Below, piece after piece: positions 44,410-53,999 of a stretch of DNA of 64,000 nucleotides. Every line of letters begins with the position of its first letter. The first letter of the stretch is position 1. Where the stretch lies: assembly GCF_014384995.1 (NCBI RefSeq), contig NZ_JACRSY010000003.1, positions 134,002 through 198,001 of the forward strand. Direction: 5' to 3'. Under the pieces are notes generated by a model, which saw only the letters and a list, made by a program, of their open reading frames with translations, was not told where the DNA came from and ran no database searches. The stretch is from Zhenhengia yiwuensis. GTDB taxonomy: Bacteria; Bacillota; Clostridia; Lachnospirales; Cellulosilyticaceae. A program made the position numbers and the translations under genes.

Positions 44410-45702
44410 ATGGAACATAAGCGTTCACAGGCGATTTATGAGGAAGCTGTTAAGTATATACCGGGTGGGGTAAATAGCCCTGTTCGTGCATTTAAATCTG
44501 TTGGGATAGATCCTATCTTTATTGATAGAGCTCATGGTAGTCATATTTGGGATGTGGATGGTAATGAGTATATTGACTTTATATGTTCATGGGGGCCGCT
44601 GATTTTAGGTCATAGCAATGAAAGGATTACCGAGGGCATCTCAGAAATGATTGCAAAGGGAACCAGCTACGGGGTGCCTACACAAATAGAAGTTGAGATG
44701 GCTAAACTTATTGTAGAGGCTTATAAAGGTGTAGATCAAGTGCGTATGGTAAACTCTGGTACAGAGGCAACCATGAGTGCACTACGTGTAGCTAGAGGCT
44801 ATACAGGTAGAAACAAGATTCTTAAATTTGAAGGTTGCTATCATGGTCATTCAGATGCATTACTTGTAAAATCAGGCTCAGGTACTATCACATATGGCGT
44901 ACCTACAAGTCCAGGTGTGCCAGCAGATGTTGTAAAGCATACACTTGTTACACCTTATAATGACATAGAAGCTTTAGAAGAAATCTTTAAAACACAAGGA
45001 GAAGAAATTGCAGCAGTTATTGTAGAACCTATCGGTGGGAACATGGGTGTTGTACCAGCCAAGAAGGACTTCTTACTTGCACTTCGTGAAATCACTAAAA
45101 AATATGGTACTGTATTAATATTTGATGAAGTTATTACAGGATTTAGAATTGCTTATGGCAGTAGTCGTGAGTACTTTGATATTGAGCCAGATATGGTATG
45201 CTTTGGTAAAATTATCGGTGGTGGGCTTCCAGTAGGGGCCTATGCAGGTAGAAAAGAAATTATGGATATGGTTTCTCCAGTAGGACCAGTCTACCAAGCA
45301 GGTACATTGTCAGGTAACCCACTTGCTATGTATATTGGTAAAAAGCAGCTAGAAGTACTGCGTGACAACCCACAAATTTACAAGGAATTGGAAGAAAAAG
45401 CAATTTACCTTGAAACAGGTATTAAAGCACATCTTAAAGAACTTGGACTTAACTACCATGTAGCAAGAGCGGGTTCACTTGTATGTCTGTTCTTTACAGA
45501 TCAGGTAGTACGTAATTACCAAGATGCTATGACTTGTGATATAGAACGTTTCAATAAATATTTTAAGGCACTTCTTGAAGAAGGTGTGCTTATTGGACCA
45601 GCTCAGTTTGAGGCTATGTTCTTAAGTACAGCACATACAAAAGAAGATTTAGATAAAGCATTAGAAGCAATGGGGAAAGCTCTTCGAATAGCACATCAAT
45701 AA
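44410..45702 (+). CDS. hemL: Glutamate-1-semialdehyde 2,1-aminomutase
   Basis: The 430-residue PLP enzyme has PGGVNSPVRAFKSVG near its start and the PLP lysine Lys267 in CFGKIIGGGLPVGAYAG. It makes 5-aminolevulinate. The start at 44410 is preferred over ATG 44404 because GGAGGA at 44397-44402 is 7 bases from the former and only 1 from the latter. Together with hemA, hemC, cobA-hemD and hemB it completes the route from glutamyl-tRNA to precorrin-2. A terminator follows. Confidence 0.96.
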   Translation: MEHKRSQAIYEEAVKYIPGGVNSPVRAFKSVGIDPIFIDRAHGSHIWDVDGNEYIDFICSWGPLILGHSNERITEGISEMIAKGTSYGVPTQIEVEMAKLIVEAYKGVDQVRMVNSGTEATMSALRVARGYTGRNKILKFEGCYHGHSDALLVKSGSGTITYGVPTSPGVPADVVKHTLVTPYNDIEALEEIFKTQGEEIAAVIVEPIGGNMGVVPAKKDFLLALREITKKYGTVLIFDEVITGFRIAYGSSREYFDIEPDMVCFGKIIGGGLPVGAYAGRKEIMDMVSPVGPVYQAGTLSGNPLAMYIGKKQLEVLRDNPQIYKELEEKAIYLETGIKAHLKELGLNYHVARAGSLVCLFFTDQVVRNYQDAMTCDIERFNKYFKALLEEGVLIGPAQFEAMFLSTAHTKEDLDKALEAMGKALRIAHQ

Positions 45703-45706
45703 GAAT

Positions 45707-45743
45707 ATAAAAGCGTCTACTTTGATTACAGTAGGCGCTTTTA
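45707..45743 (+). terminator. Terminator of the tetrapyrrole gene cluster
   Basis: ATAAAAGCGTCTACT (45707-45721) pairs with AGTAGGCGCTTTTAT (about 45729-45743) with one G-U pair. A/T flanks make it usable in both directions. Confidence 0.9.
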
Positions 45744-45832
45744 TAATTTGAAACTCTTTTTATCATGGTATCTAAGGATTATAAGATAGTTATAGCAGGT
45801 ATGGAAAACGAATAGGATGAGCCTCGGACATT

Positions 45833-47176
45833 TTATTCTTTTACACCAGAGGCAATAATACTTTGTTTGAGTTGTCTGGAAAATAGGATAGACAATAGGA
45901 TAACAGGTGTAATGGTTACGATAGATAATCCCATCAAGGCATTTTGTTTGGTACCCATATTATTAGAGATGTTATAAAGTGCAACATTTAAGGTCCACAA
46001 ATTTTGATCTTCTGTAACCATCCATGCCCAGAAGAAATCGTTCCAGTTACCGATAAAAGTTTGTAGTGCAATGAGTGAAATAATAGGCTTTGATAGTGGC
46101 ATACAGATCTTTGTATAGAGATATAGGTTTGAAGCGCCATCTAGTGATGCAGCTTCAAAGTAGCTAGATGGTATCTTATCAAAAAAGCCTTTATAGAGAT
46201 ATACATAGAATCCGTAAGGGTACAGGAATGGTAGCAACAAAGCAGTATAGTTGTTATAAGCACCCATTTTTTGATACATGATTAATTGTGGAAGCATGAT
46301 ACTTGCAAAGGGAATCATCATTGCACCCATAAAGAATAGGAGAACAAAGTTTCCTGCTTTTCTAGAAAGAAGGCGGCTAATGACAAAAGCACAGATAGAA
46401 CAAAGTATTACTTGTGCTATCATAGCAAAACCAATGACGATGATACTATTTATTACGAATGTCATAAATCCATATTTTGCAATATGTTCACTTTCTGGAT
46501 AAATATAAGATGGCATTTGGAGATAATATTTAAAGCTTTCCAGGTTAAGGATATTTTTTATTTTATTCCCCACACTCACTAAAGATCCATTTAGAGGATA
46601 TTTTTCTGAAAGGATATGGGAAACATCGTTAAAAAAGTTATTTTCAAGTCCAGTAGGTACTGAGAGAGGGAGGCCATTTGTATCAAATGTATAGCCAATA
46701 GATTCACAGGCACGTTTGTATCGATCTCCATGAAGAAGTACATTACTTTTTATTGCAGAACTTGCGTAGATACCGTAGTCACGCTCCATTTGGAGTTTCA
46801 TCTGGTGTGCCCTGGAATGGAAGACGGTTTTGCCCTTATATGTCCCATATACATGAATTTCCATAATGGAGCTGTCTGCAAGCTTATAATTAAGACCAAA
46901 CATGGTTGATATATTATCCTGCATCATCACATCCTTCATCTCTTCCTCATTCATGAAATTCAAGTCAGAATAATCAAGGACTACAGAAATACTATTAGCA
47001 GCATCTGGTAGAAGTTTCGGTGGAATATCATAGATTTTAGCATTATCTTTCATAGAGCTTGAAAATGCAAAAATTAAAGGATACAACATCAAGGCAGCAA
47101 ACAAGAGTGAGAAGAAAACAGCACAGAATTTTAGAAGGCGTTCTGAGAAATCACATTTTATTTTATTCTTATTCAT
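45833..47176 (-). CDS. Sugar ABC transporter permease (MalG type) with large extracytoplasmic insertion
   Basis: The 447-residue protein is much longer than the ~275-280 usual for MalG-type permeases. After the first membrane segment (~17-38) come about 190 extracytoplasmic residues before the second segment, of which roughly 140 (about 58-205) are extra. The insert includes YSDLNFMNEEEMKDVMMQDN and IMEIHVYGTYKGKTVFHSRA. The rest is a normal CUT1 permease with EAA loop YFEAASLDGASNLYLYTKIC and C-terminal SIIASGVKE. The start at 47176 follows AGGAG at 47184-47188 by 7 bases. The insert may contact the binding protein or substrate (inference). Confidence 0.88.
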   Translation of the reverse strand: MNKNKIKCDFSERLLKFCAVFFSLLFAALMLYPLIFAFSSSMKDNAKIYDIPPKLLPDAANSISVVLDYSDLNFMNEEEMKDVMMQDNISTMFGLNYKLADSSIMEIHVYGTYKGKTVFHSRAHQMKLQMERDYGIYASSAIKSNVLLHGDRYKRACESIGYTFDTNGLPLSVPTGLENNFFNDVSHILSEKYPLNGSLVSVGNKIKNILNLESFKYYLQMPSYIYPESEHIAKYGFMTFVINSIIVIGFAMIAQVILCSICAFVISRLLSRKAGNFVLLFFMGAMMIPFASIMLPQLIMYQKMGAYNNYTALLLPFLYPYGFYVYLYKGFFDKIPSSYFEAASLDGASNLYLYTKICMPLSKPIISLIALQTFIGNWNDFFWAWMVTEDQNLWTLNVALYNISNNMGTKQNALMGLSIVTITPVILLSILFSRQLKQSIIASGVKE

Positions 47177-47186
47177 CATTATGCTC

Positions 47187-48086
47187 CTATTCTTTTTCAG
47201 TTTTTTCAAAATGCATTTGTATCAGAGTAAGAATCCCAATTACCAGTAAAAGAATAATAGAGGCTGCAGAACCTCTTCCGTAATTCAAATCTTGGTTAAA
47301 TGCATTAAAGATAAAAATTCCTTGAGTAGTAGAGGCACCACTTGGACCGCCAGAAGCATACATGTATGGTGCATCTAAGAACTGCATAGTAGTAATGACA
47401 CACATAATTGCCTGAATAGAAATCATAAAGGAGATATTTGGAAGAATGATGTGGATGATCTTGCTAAAACCAGTACATCCATCTAAAGCAGCTGATTCTA
47501 GAATATCGCTGGAAATTCTCTGAATAGCGGATAAGTAAAGTAGGACTGTAAGCCCCCCACCAAGAACGCCGGGGAAGATAATACAGAATTTTACTAGGTT
47601 GGGATCACTTAACCATGCTTGTGGCTGGCAGCCAAAGAAGTTTAGAATTTGATTAGCGATACCGTATTCAGGGTGCCAAATCCATTTCCATATAATTATG
47701 TTAACAGAAGTAGGAATTAATGCAGGAAGTATGTATAAGGTTGTCAGACACTTCTGTAACTTTATGAGTTCATTTAATAAGAGTGCTTGTATGAGAGGAA
47801 TGAAAAAGCACATGGAAAGCTGTAACGCCAAGAAGACAAAGGAATTTTTCCATGCTTCCCAATAATACTGCATCTGGAACATACCGATATAATTTTCTAG
47901 GCCTACAAATTTCCCAGGTGGATTAATGGGATCATATTTAAAGAGAGAAATATAAAAAGCATTAAAAATTGGATAATACTTTAACCAGATAGTACAAGCC
48001 ATTGGTATAGCCAGAATACACCAAGGAGCTAGACGTCGTCTAAGTGTGGAACTGGATGAGCTTATTTTAAATATGTCTTGCTTCAT
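47187..48086 (-). CDS. Sugar ABC transporter permease (MalF type)
   Basis: The 299-residue membrane protein with about six segments has the MalF-like start (APWCILAIPMACTIWLKYYP) and an EAA loop (ILESAALDGCTGFSKIIHII). It pairs with the extended MalG-type permease 10 bp downstream. TAGGAGG precedes the start. The gene pair diverges from the binding-protein gene at 48382, and no ATPase is encoded nearby, so a shared MsmX/UgpC-type ATPase must energise it. Confidence 0.92.
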   Translation of the reverse strand: MKQDIFKISSSSSTLRRRLAPWCILAIPMACTIWLKYYPIFNAFYISLFKYDPINPPGKFVGLENYIGMFQMQYYWEAWKNSFVFLALQLSMCFFIPLIQALLLNELIKLQKCLTTLYILPALIPTSVNIIIWKWIWHPEYGIANQILNFFGCQPQAWLSDPNLVKFCIIFPGVLGGGLTVLLYLSAIQRISSDILESAALDGCTGFSKIIHIILPNISFMISIQAIMCVITTMQFLDAPYMYASGGPSGASTTQGIFIFNAFNQDLNYGRGSAASIILLLVIGILTLIQMHFEKTEKE

Positions 48087-48189
48087 AAGAAAGAACCTCC
48101 TATATTCACAAAATGATAATTCAATATGAAATTGATACTACCTTTAGTATAAGGAGAATTATATTTTTGAAAAATAATAAAAATATACA

Positions 48190-48214
48190 TATAAGTTAAA
48201 AAAATTAACTTATA
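48190..48214. promoter_or_regulatory. Palindromic operator candidate in divergent region
   Basis: TATAAGTTAA, five A, TTAACTTATA forms a perfect 10-bp-arm inverted repeat in the very AT-rich gap between the permease and binding-protein genes. It is a plausible binding site for the YesN-type AraC regulator encoded downstream or for another regulator. AraC proteins often use direct repeats, so assignment is open. Confidence 0.45.
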
Positions 48215-48381
48215 TCGAAATTTAAAATATAGGTGTTAAAAAATATGACATTTTAATATAAAGTTGTTAATTTTAATTTATTATAAAAAAATGAATTATC
48301 TAATATAATAAATATATCTTAAAAAGTAGGCTTAATTCAACATGGAGAGCAGAGCTATTTTGAATAATGAGGAGGGCAAAG

Positions 48382-49773
48382 ATGAAAAGAAAAGTATTGG
48401 CAACAGTATTAAGTTTGTGCATGACTACAAGTTTATTAGCAGGATGTGGAAATGGTGGAGCTGAAACTGTAGACCCTACTATTCCTACAGAACAAAATAC
48501 TACAGAACAGAATAATCCAGAAGAAGTAGTAGACTCAGAGAAACAGGAACATGAGCCAGTAGAGTTAACATTATGGGTTACAAGTCGTAATGCAGATGAC
48601 TGGTCTACAGATATGGAGAAGCAGTTTTTAGAAGAACATCCTTGGATTACTTTAAACAAGGTGGTTAAGGAAGGGGATCCAGGAAATGAATTTTATCAGG
48701 CAGTAGCGGCAGGAAATGCACCTGATTTAATTAGAGTTTCATTTACTATGATGAATTCTTATATGGCATCTAATATTTTGGAGCCACTTAACCGCTACGT
48801 AGAAAACTGGGATGAATGGGGAAATTATACGCAAGAATATGTAGATATGTTTACTGTTGATGGAAATATTTATGGTGTACCAAGCTCAGTATCACCTATG
48901 TTATTTGGTTATAATAAAGCGTTATTTGAAGAGGCAGGTATAAGTGAGCCACCAAAGACTTGGGATGAGGCACTAGAAGCTGCAAAATTAATTAATAATC
49001 CAGATAATCAGATTACTGGTTATGCAACTTTAGCAGCAGAATGGACAGAATGGTTTTTCCAATACTATGTATGGCAGGCAGGCGGAGATTTGACGCAAGA
49101 AAAAGAAGATGGAACGGTAGAACTTACTTTTACAGATCCAGCTGTTATACAAGCTGCAAAATACTATCAGAAGTTACGCAGTGAGGGTGTATTACAGAGT
49201 GATTTGACTTTGAAATTTAGTGATCTGGTAACAAACTTTGGTCTTGGGAAAATAGGTATGATGCCATTTGCTGGTGATTGGGTATCAGAAGCAATTGCAA
49301 ATGGTATTGATCCAGATGATATTGGCTTATGCTTACCACCAGCTGGGCCTTCAGGTGATCAGACAATAGCAATTGCAGGTGACACTTTTGTTATTAATGC
49401 AAAGACTGATCAGGCGAAAAAAGATGCAGCATGGGAGTATATCAGCTTCTATAGTAGTAAAGCATATCATTCATCTTACTTTGAAAATCTTGCAACAAAA
49501 GGTGCTCCAAACCCTGTTATCATACCAAGAGATGATATCAGTGTGACAGACTTCTATGAGTTCCCAGAAGAATATAAAGAAGTTCTAGATGCTGCAAAAT
49601 CTGTTGGACGTTTGGAGTTTTACGGAAAGGCAGACTTTGGTTCTTATGTAGATCGTGCTGTTCAGAAGATTTTAGTGAATCCTAATGCCGATCCAGAAAA
49701 AGAATTTAGTGAGGCACAAGCTCTTTGTGAAAAAGAGGTACTTGAGTCATTTAATGAGGCACATAAAAAATAG
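48382..49773 (+). CDS. Sugar ABC transporter substrate-binding lipoprotein
   Basis: The 463-residue precursor has a lipoprotein signal ending LAGC (Cys22), an acidic Thr/Glu-rich linker, and a solute-binding fold (ELTLWVTSRNADDWSTDMEK; GNIYGVPSSVSPMLFGYNKA). It is the external receptor for the divergent permease pair. GGAGGG at 48371-48376 selects the start at 48382 over the in-frame ATG at 48367. The YesM/YesN-type pair downstream presumably controls it according to substrate. Confidence 0.92.
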   Translation: MKRKVLATVLSLCMTTSLLAGCGNGGAETVDPTIPTEQNTTEQNNPEEVVDSEKQEHEPVELTLWVTSRNADDWSTDMEKQFLEEHPWITLNKVVKEGDPGNEFYQAVAAGNAPDLIRVSFTMMNSYMASNILEPLNRYVENWDEWGNYTQEYVDMFTVDGNIYGVPSSVSPMLFGYNKALFEEAGISEPPKTWDEALEAAKLINNPDNQITGYATLAAEWTEWFFQYYVWQAGGDLTQEKEDGTVELTFTDPAVIQAAKYYQKLRSEGVLQSDLTLKFSDLVTNFGLGKIGMMPFAGDWVSEAIANGIDPDDIGLCLPPAGPSGDQTIAIAGDTFVINAKTDQAKKDAAWEYISFYSSKAYHSSYFENLATKGAPNPVIIPRDDISVTDFYEFPEEYKEVLDAAKSVGRLEFYGKADFGSYVDRAVQKILVNPNADPEKEFSEAQALCEKEVLESFNEAHKK

Positions 49774-49785
49774 CATAATAAATAC

Positions 49786-49829
49786 AAAAACAAGAAGTGT
49801 GAGAGAATATTCCTATACTTCTTGTTTTT
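49786..49829 (+). terminator. Terminator of the binding-protein gene
   Basis: AAACAAGAAGT pairs with ACTTCTTGTTTTTT (from 49817) across an 18-base loop, followed by T. Confidence 0.82.
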
Positions 49830-49892
49830 TGCATTTTATGATACAATAAAGTCATAAACAAATGATAGAGACTGGGGGAACATGGGATATCA

Positions 49893-51848
49893 ATGAATCT
49901 ATGGCATGGTACTATCAATGTAAAGGAAAAGTGGAATGATAAAGTTATAAGTTTGCTTAGAAAAGTATCAATATTTCGCAGACTAAATTTAGCATTCATG
50001 TTACTCTTAATAACTGCTACTGTTTTTTTAACTTTTTTTAGCTTTTATAAGTACTACTTTGAAATAAAAAAAAATACAAACCAGTATATTTCAGTACTTG
50101 CACAGAATGTTTCAATGAAAATAGAAGACATTTTGCAAGAATATGAAGAAATTGCATTGACTTTTTATGATGATCCCAAAATCATTACAGCATTAAAAGA
50201 GAACAGAATGCTTAGAAATGATAAAAGAGCTGCATCTCAAGAGCTTTATGAGAAGAATTCTAGTTCTATCGAAAGTAAGTTATATGGCATAAAGAGTGCC
50301 CAAAAGTATATCGTAAATATACAATTTGTCTCACCAGAGCAACAGTATTACATGACTGAACCTAATGGTTACCGAAGGGGAGGGTCAATTAGGGACTTAG
50401 ATGAATTTTACAAATCTGATTTTTATAAAGTGCCTCAAGAAAAAAAAGGATACCCTGTTTGGTTTGATACATCTAAACAGACTGCTACATTTTATAAAAA
50501 TGAGCAGAGTATCTATGGGCTTGCTAATATTATGACTTTATGTGTAGGTATATATTCTCCAATTAATAGGGAGTTTCTTGGCGTTTTAGTACTTAATATT
50601 GATTTAAATGCTTTTTCAGATGCTTTGGAAGGTTATGGGTATTATGAGAGTGGCAATACATTTCTTATTGGTGAAGAAGGGGTAGTGATGTGGTTTAATC
50701 CTAGTATTTCGGCACCATCTTTTCCAAAAGATGATGAGCTTTTTAAGAGCATGCAACAACAAGGTAAGGGAGTTATTCAGAAAGAAATCGGTGGGAGTCA
50801 GGTGGTGTTGGCATATGATGCCATTGATAATACCAAGATTTTTGCAGCACATATTGTAGATATGGAGGTTCTACTGAAAGGAACTTATCAAACCAGAAAT
50901 CTCTGTATTGCAGTATTGCTAGGAACTGTGATTGCCTGTTTGATTATCTCCTATTATGTCACCAAAAGCATATCGGATCCCATTGGAGGATTGGTGAACA
51001 TTATGCAGAAGGCTGGAAATGGGAAGTGGGAGGAGCGTTATCATAACTCAGGGAATGATGAGATAGCCATTTTAGGAGACAAATTTAATGAGATGGCAGA
51101 CAAAACAAATCAATTGATCGAGCAGGTTTACATTTCTGAAATAAGAAGGCAGGAAATTTTGCTAAATTGGAAGAATGCTAAATTGGATGCTCTTTTGATG
51201 CAGATTAATCCCCATTTTTTATACAATACGTTAGACATTATTAGGTGGGAGGCGATGTATGAAGCCAATGGTGAAAGTACAGTTACCCAGATGATTGAAA
51301 AGTTTAGCCAGCTTTGCAGAATGGGGATGAGAGCGGGGGGCAAGACTATTACCTTGAAGGAAGGCATTGAGCATGCACAGATATATCTCGATGTCATTAA
51401 TTTTAGGCATAACGACAAAATACTGCTAAAAAAAGATATAAGAATAGATACGGAAGCAATATATATCCCACAGTTTATGTTACAACCTATTATGGAAAAT
51501 GCAGTCATACATGCATTTGGAGATGCAAGCAAAGGGTATGAGATTGAAATTAGTGCGATTATTCAGGAGGATGTACTTTTAATTCAAGTAGAGGATAATG
51601 GGAAGGGTATGACACAGGATGAAAAGCAGCAGCTTGAAGCAGTAATTGACCAGCCAACTTCAGGAGAAGACAGTATTGGATTAGGTAACGTAAATCGGAG
51701 AATACGTCTGTTTTATGGAGATGATTATGGCATTAAGATAAACAGTCAATGCGGAGAGGGGACAAACATACAGATAGAACTTCCAGTAAGAAGGCAATCG
51801 GAAGATATGGAAAAGGTATGGGGAGGAGCTACGAAAAATGGCATATAA
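49893..51848 (+). CDS. YesM-type sensor histidine kinase
   Basis: The 651-residue membrane kinase has a first membrane segment (~34-56), an extracytoplasmic Cache-like sensor (~57-325) and a second membrane segment (~328-352). HAMP (~353-405), a His_kinase domain with phospho-acceptor His441 (QINPHFLYNTLDIIRW) and HATPase_c (VEDNGKGM; GLGNVNRRIRLFYG) follow. The His-kinase type and paired AraC regulator are typical of sugar-sensing YesM/YesN systems. The ATG overlaps the stop of a five-codon ORF (49882-49896) with its own GGGGG ribosome binding site, suggesting coupled translation. It overlaps the regulator gene by 11 bp. Confidence 0.92.
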   Translation: MNLWHGTINVKEKWNDKVISLLRKVSIFRRLNLAFMLLLITATVFLTFFSFYKYYFEIKKNTNQYISVLAQNVSMKIEDILQEYEEIALTFYDDPKIITALKENRMLRNDKRAASQELYEKNSSSIESKLYGIKSAQKYIVNIQFVSPEQQYYMTEPNGYRRGGSIRDLDEFYKSDFYKVPQEKKGYPVWFDTSKQTATFYKNEQSIYGLANIMTLCVGIYSPINREFLGVLVLNIDLNAFSDALEGYGYYESGNTFLIGEEGVVMWFNPSISAPSFPKDDELFKSMQQQGKGVIQKEIGGSQVVLAYDAIDNTKIFAAHIVDMEVLLKGTYQTRNLCIAVLLGTVIACLIISYYVTKSISDPIGGLVNIMQKAGNGKWEERYHNSGNDEIAILGDKFNEMADKTNQLIEQVYISEIRRQEILLNWKNAKLDALLMQINPHFLYNTLDIIRWEAMYEANGESTVTQMIEKFSQLCRMGMRAGGKTITLKEGIEHAQIYLDVINFRHNDKILLKKDIRIDTEAIYIPQFMLQPIMENAVIHAFGDASKGYEIEISAIIQEDVLLIQVEDNGKGMTQDEKQQLEAVIDQPTSGEDSIGLGNVNRRIRLFYGDDYGIKINSQCGEGTNIQIELPVRRQSEDMEKVWGGATKNGI

Positions 51849-53358
51849 AGTATTGATTGTAGATGATGAAGAAATTGTGTGTAGGGGAATGGCACAGTTC
51901 GTGAAATGGCAGGAACATGATTTTGAAGTGGTAGGTACAGCTTACAATGTAGATGATGCAATGGTCTTGCTAAATCAGCTTGCTATTGATGTGGTTTTTA
52001 TGGATATTCGTATGCCGGGAAAAACAGGGTTGGATTTGCTACAAATGATACAGAAGAGATTTCCAAATATAAAATCTATCATACTAAGTGGTTTTAGTGA
52101 GTTTTCATATGCAAGAGAAGCGATGAGATATGGAGCAGTTGATTATTTAAATAAACCTGTGAATTTAAAAGAGATAGAAGAACTGCTAAAACGTCTAAAA
52201 GTGATGTTTATGGAGGAAAAAAAAGAGCAAGAGATTCGTGCAAACCGCGTGGAAGCCTTATTATTGTCGGCGGCAAAGGGATATGCAAAAGTAGAACAGG
52301 AGAAATATCAGCTTCCCGTATTCAAGCGCTGGTATGGAATTGCACTAGGATTGTTGGATAGAGCATTTTCAGAGCAGGAAATAAAAGAAAAAAAGCAGGA
52401 AATGCGTTTGGAGATTGGGCAGATAGTTCCGGGAGCTTACATATTAGATAGTCATGTATATGGAGTTTTTGCAATTATTCCATACAAAGAGGAGTCAGAA
52501 GTTGAAAATTTTATCAATATGATAACACAGATTTGTAGTATGAACAGAGAGTGGATTTGTGGAGTAAGTAAAACGAAAAATGGTGTTGAAAATTTAAGAG
52601 AAGCATATCAAGAAGCTGAACGTGCACTGAATTATCAAAAAGCTGGTGAGAGAAGGGGTTTAGTTTGCTATAAAAATATAGAGCCCTTATTTTCACAGAA
52701 TACACCAGAGGTACAGGATGTCATTTCAAGAGTGATGTGTATGCTTACAAATCCGGAGAAGAGAAATGATGCTCCAAAGAAACTTGAGAATGACCTTAGA
52801 CTTATTTGGAATCAAGGATTTACCATTATGCAGTTTCAAACAATCTGTATTCAATATTTAATTGAATTAAATAGTTTTCATCAAGGCCTGAAAATAAAAA
52901 ATGCAGATTTACATAGACAACTGAATCAGACATTGAGGGAGATATTACTTAGTAATGATTTTGAAGCAACAATCGTATGTATGATAGATCATATAAAGAA
53001 TTTAGTGAATCAATTGAATGAGGCTGATGAACAGCAGTTGGGCAAGGGGGTAATAAAAGAGATACAATTGTTTATTCTCACACACTATGGGGAGAATATT
53101 ACCTTAAATATGCTTGCTGAGCAGTTTTACCTGCATCCTAATTATTTAAGCCGCTTTTTTAAAGAGAAAACAGGTAAAAATTTTATAGAATATCTAACAG
53201 AAGTAAGAATGGAGAAAGTAAAGGAATTGTTAATAAATACAGATAATAAAGTGGTAGATATTAGTCTTATGGTCGGTTATGATAATCCCAGATATTTTAG
53301 CAAGGTATTTAAACAGTTTACTGGTATGACACCAAGTGAATATAGAGAAAAATTATGA
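51838..53358 (+). CDS. YesN-type response regulator with AraC DNA-binding domain
   Basis: The 506-residue cytoplasmic protein has a receiver domain (1-~120) with phospho-acceptor Asp56 (VVFMDIRMPGKTG) and Lys near 106 (YLNKPVNLKE). A ~270-residue middle region of the YesN type and a C-terminal AraC helix-turn-helix pair (ITLNMLAEQFYLHPNYLSRF; VVDISLMVGYDNPRYFSKVF) follow. It would regulate the adjacent sugar transporter genes. The start overlaps the kinase gene by 11 bp. Confidence 0.93.
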   Translation: MAYKVLIVDDEEIVCRGMAQFVKWQEHDFEVVGTAYNVDDAMVLLNQLAIDVVFMDIRMPGKTGLDLLQMIQKRFPNIKSIILSGFSEFSYAREAMRYGAVDYLNKPVNLKEIEELLKRLKVMFMEEKKEQEIRANRVEALLLSAAKGYAKVEQEKYQLPVFKRWYGIALGLLDRAFSEQEIKEKKQEMRLEIGQIVPGAYILDSHVYGVFAIIPYKEESEVENFINMITQICSMNREWICGVSKTKNGVENLREAYQEAERALNYQKAGERRGLVCYKNIEPLFSQNTPEVQDVISRVMCMLTNPEKRNDAPKKLENDLRLIWNQGFTIMQFQTICIQYLIELNSFHQGLKIKNADLHRQLNQTLREILLSNDFEATIVCMIDHIKNLVNQLNEADEQQLGKGVIKEIQLFILTHYGENITLNMLAEQFYLHPNYLSRFFKEKTGKNFIEYLTEVRMEKVKELLINTDNKVVDISLMVGYDNPRYFSKVFKQFTGMTPSEYREKL

Positions 53359-53501
53359 TAAAGATAGGAAAGGTAATAAATACAGTAGTTCCAATTAAAC
53401 GCCTTGATAGCATACAAATTGAAAAGGTAAATATGTATGGAAAAAAGACGACTTTTCTGAATTTGTGATATAATAAAAATAAAAGGCTAGGAGGAAGGGG
53501 T

Positions 53502-53972
53502 ATGAGAAATATAATAGGATGTATTGCTATTATTACCTTTTTATGTACAGGTTGTTCTTCAAGTAAGATGGGTGACATCTATATGCAGGATGATAAGATT
53601 ACGAATGAGGGAGATTCCTATAGCCTTCATAAAGAAGAACAGAGTATAGAGGGACAAGTTTATACGGGTCAGCTAGAATTTGAGGGGATGGACACCTTAT
53701 GGGACTATGAGGCGGCAGAAGATATGGAGGTTGAAGTTTCTTATTGCTTATCTGTAAGTCAAGGGAAGGCAAAACTTGTTTATATTGATCCCAATGATAA
53801 GCCACATATTATTGTAGAAAATAAAGATAGAGTGAAGACTGAGGAGTTAGAAAATGTAGTTTTACAAATAAAAAAAGGCAGAAATAGAATTAAACTAGTA
53901 GCCATGAATAGGGCTCAAATTAATTTAAGGTTTAAAATTAGTGAAGGAAACTTAAATTCATTAGGGTTTTAA
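53502..53972 (+). CDS. Small lipoprotein of unknown function
   Basis: The 156-residue precursor has a clear lipoprotein signal (ITFLCTGC, lipidated Cys18). The mature part is acidic, then beta-rich, with a central EVEVSYCLSVSQGKAKLVYI and a C-terminal GRNRIKLVAMNRAQINLRFK. That could be a small jelly-roll or carbohydrate-binding-like fold. I do not recognise a family. A TATAAT at 53469-53474 and TAGGAGGAAGGGG precede it. The SGNH hydrolase gene starts 27 bp after its stop, so they are probably an operon and may act on the same extracellular substrate. Confidence 0.8.
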   Translation: MRNIIGCIAIITFLCTGCSSSKMGDIYMQDDKITNEGDSYSLHKEEQSIEGQVYTGQLEFEGMDTLWDYEAAEDMEVEVSYCLSVSQGKAKLVYIDPNDKPHIIVENKDRVKTEELENVVLQIKKGRNRIKLVAMNRAQINLRFKISEGNLNSLGF

Positions 53973-53999
53973 TAATAAAATGAGAGAGGTTATAGTATA

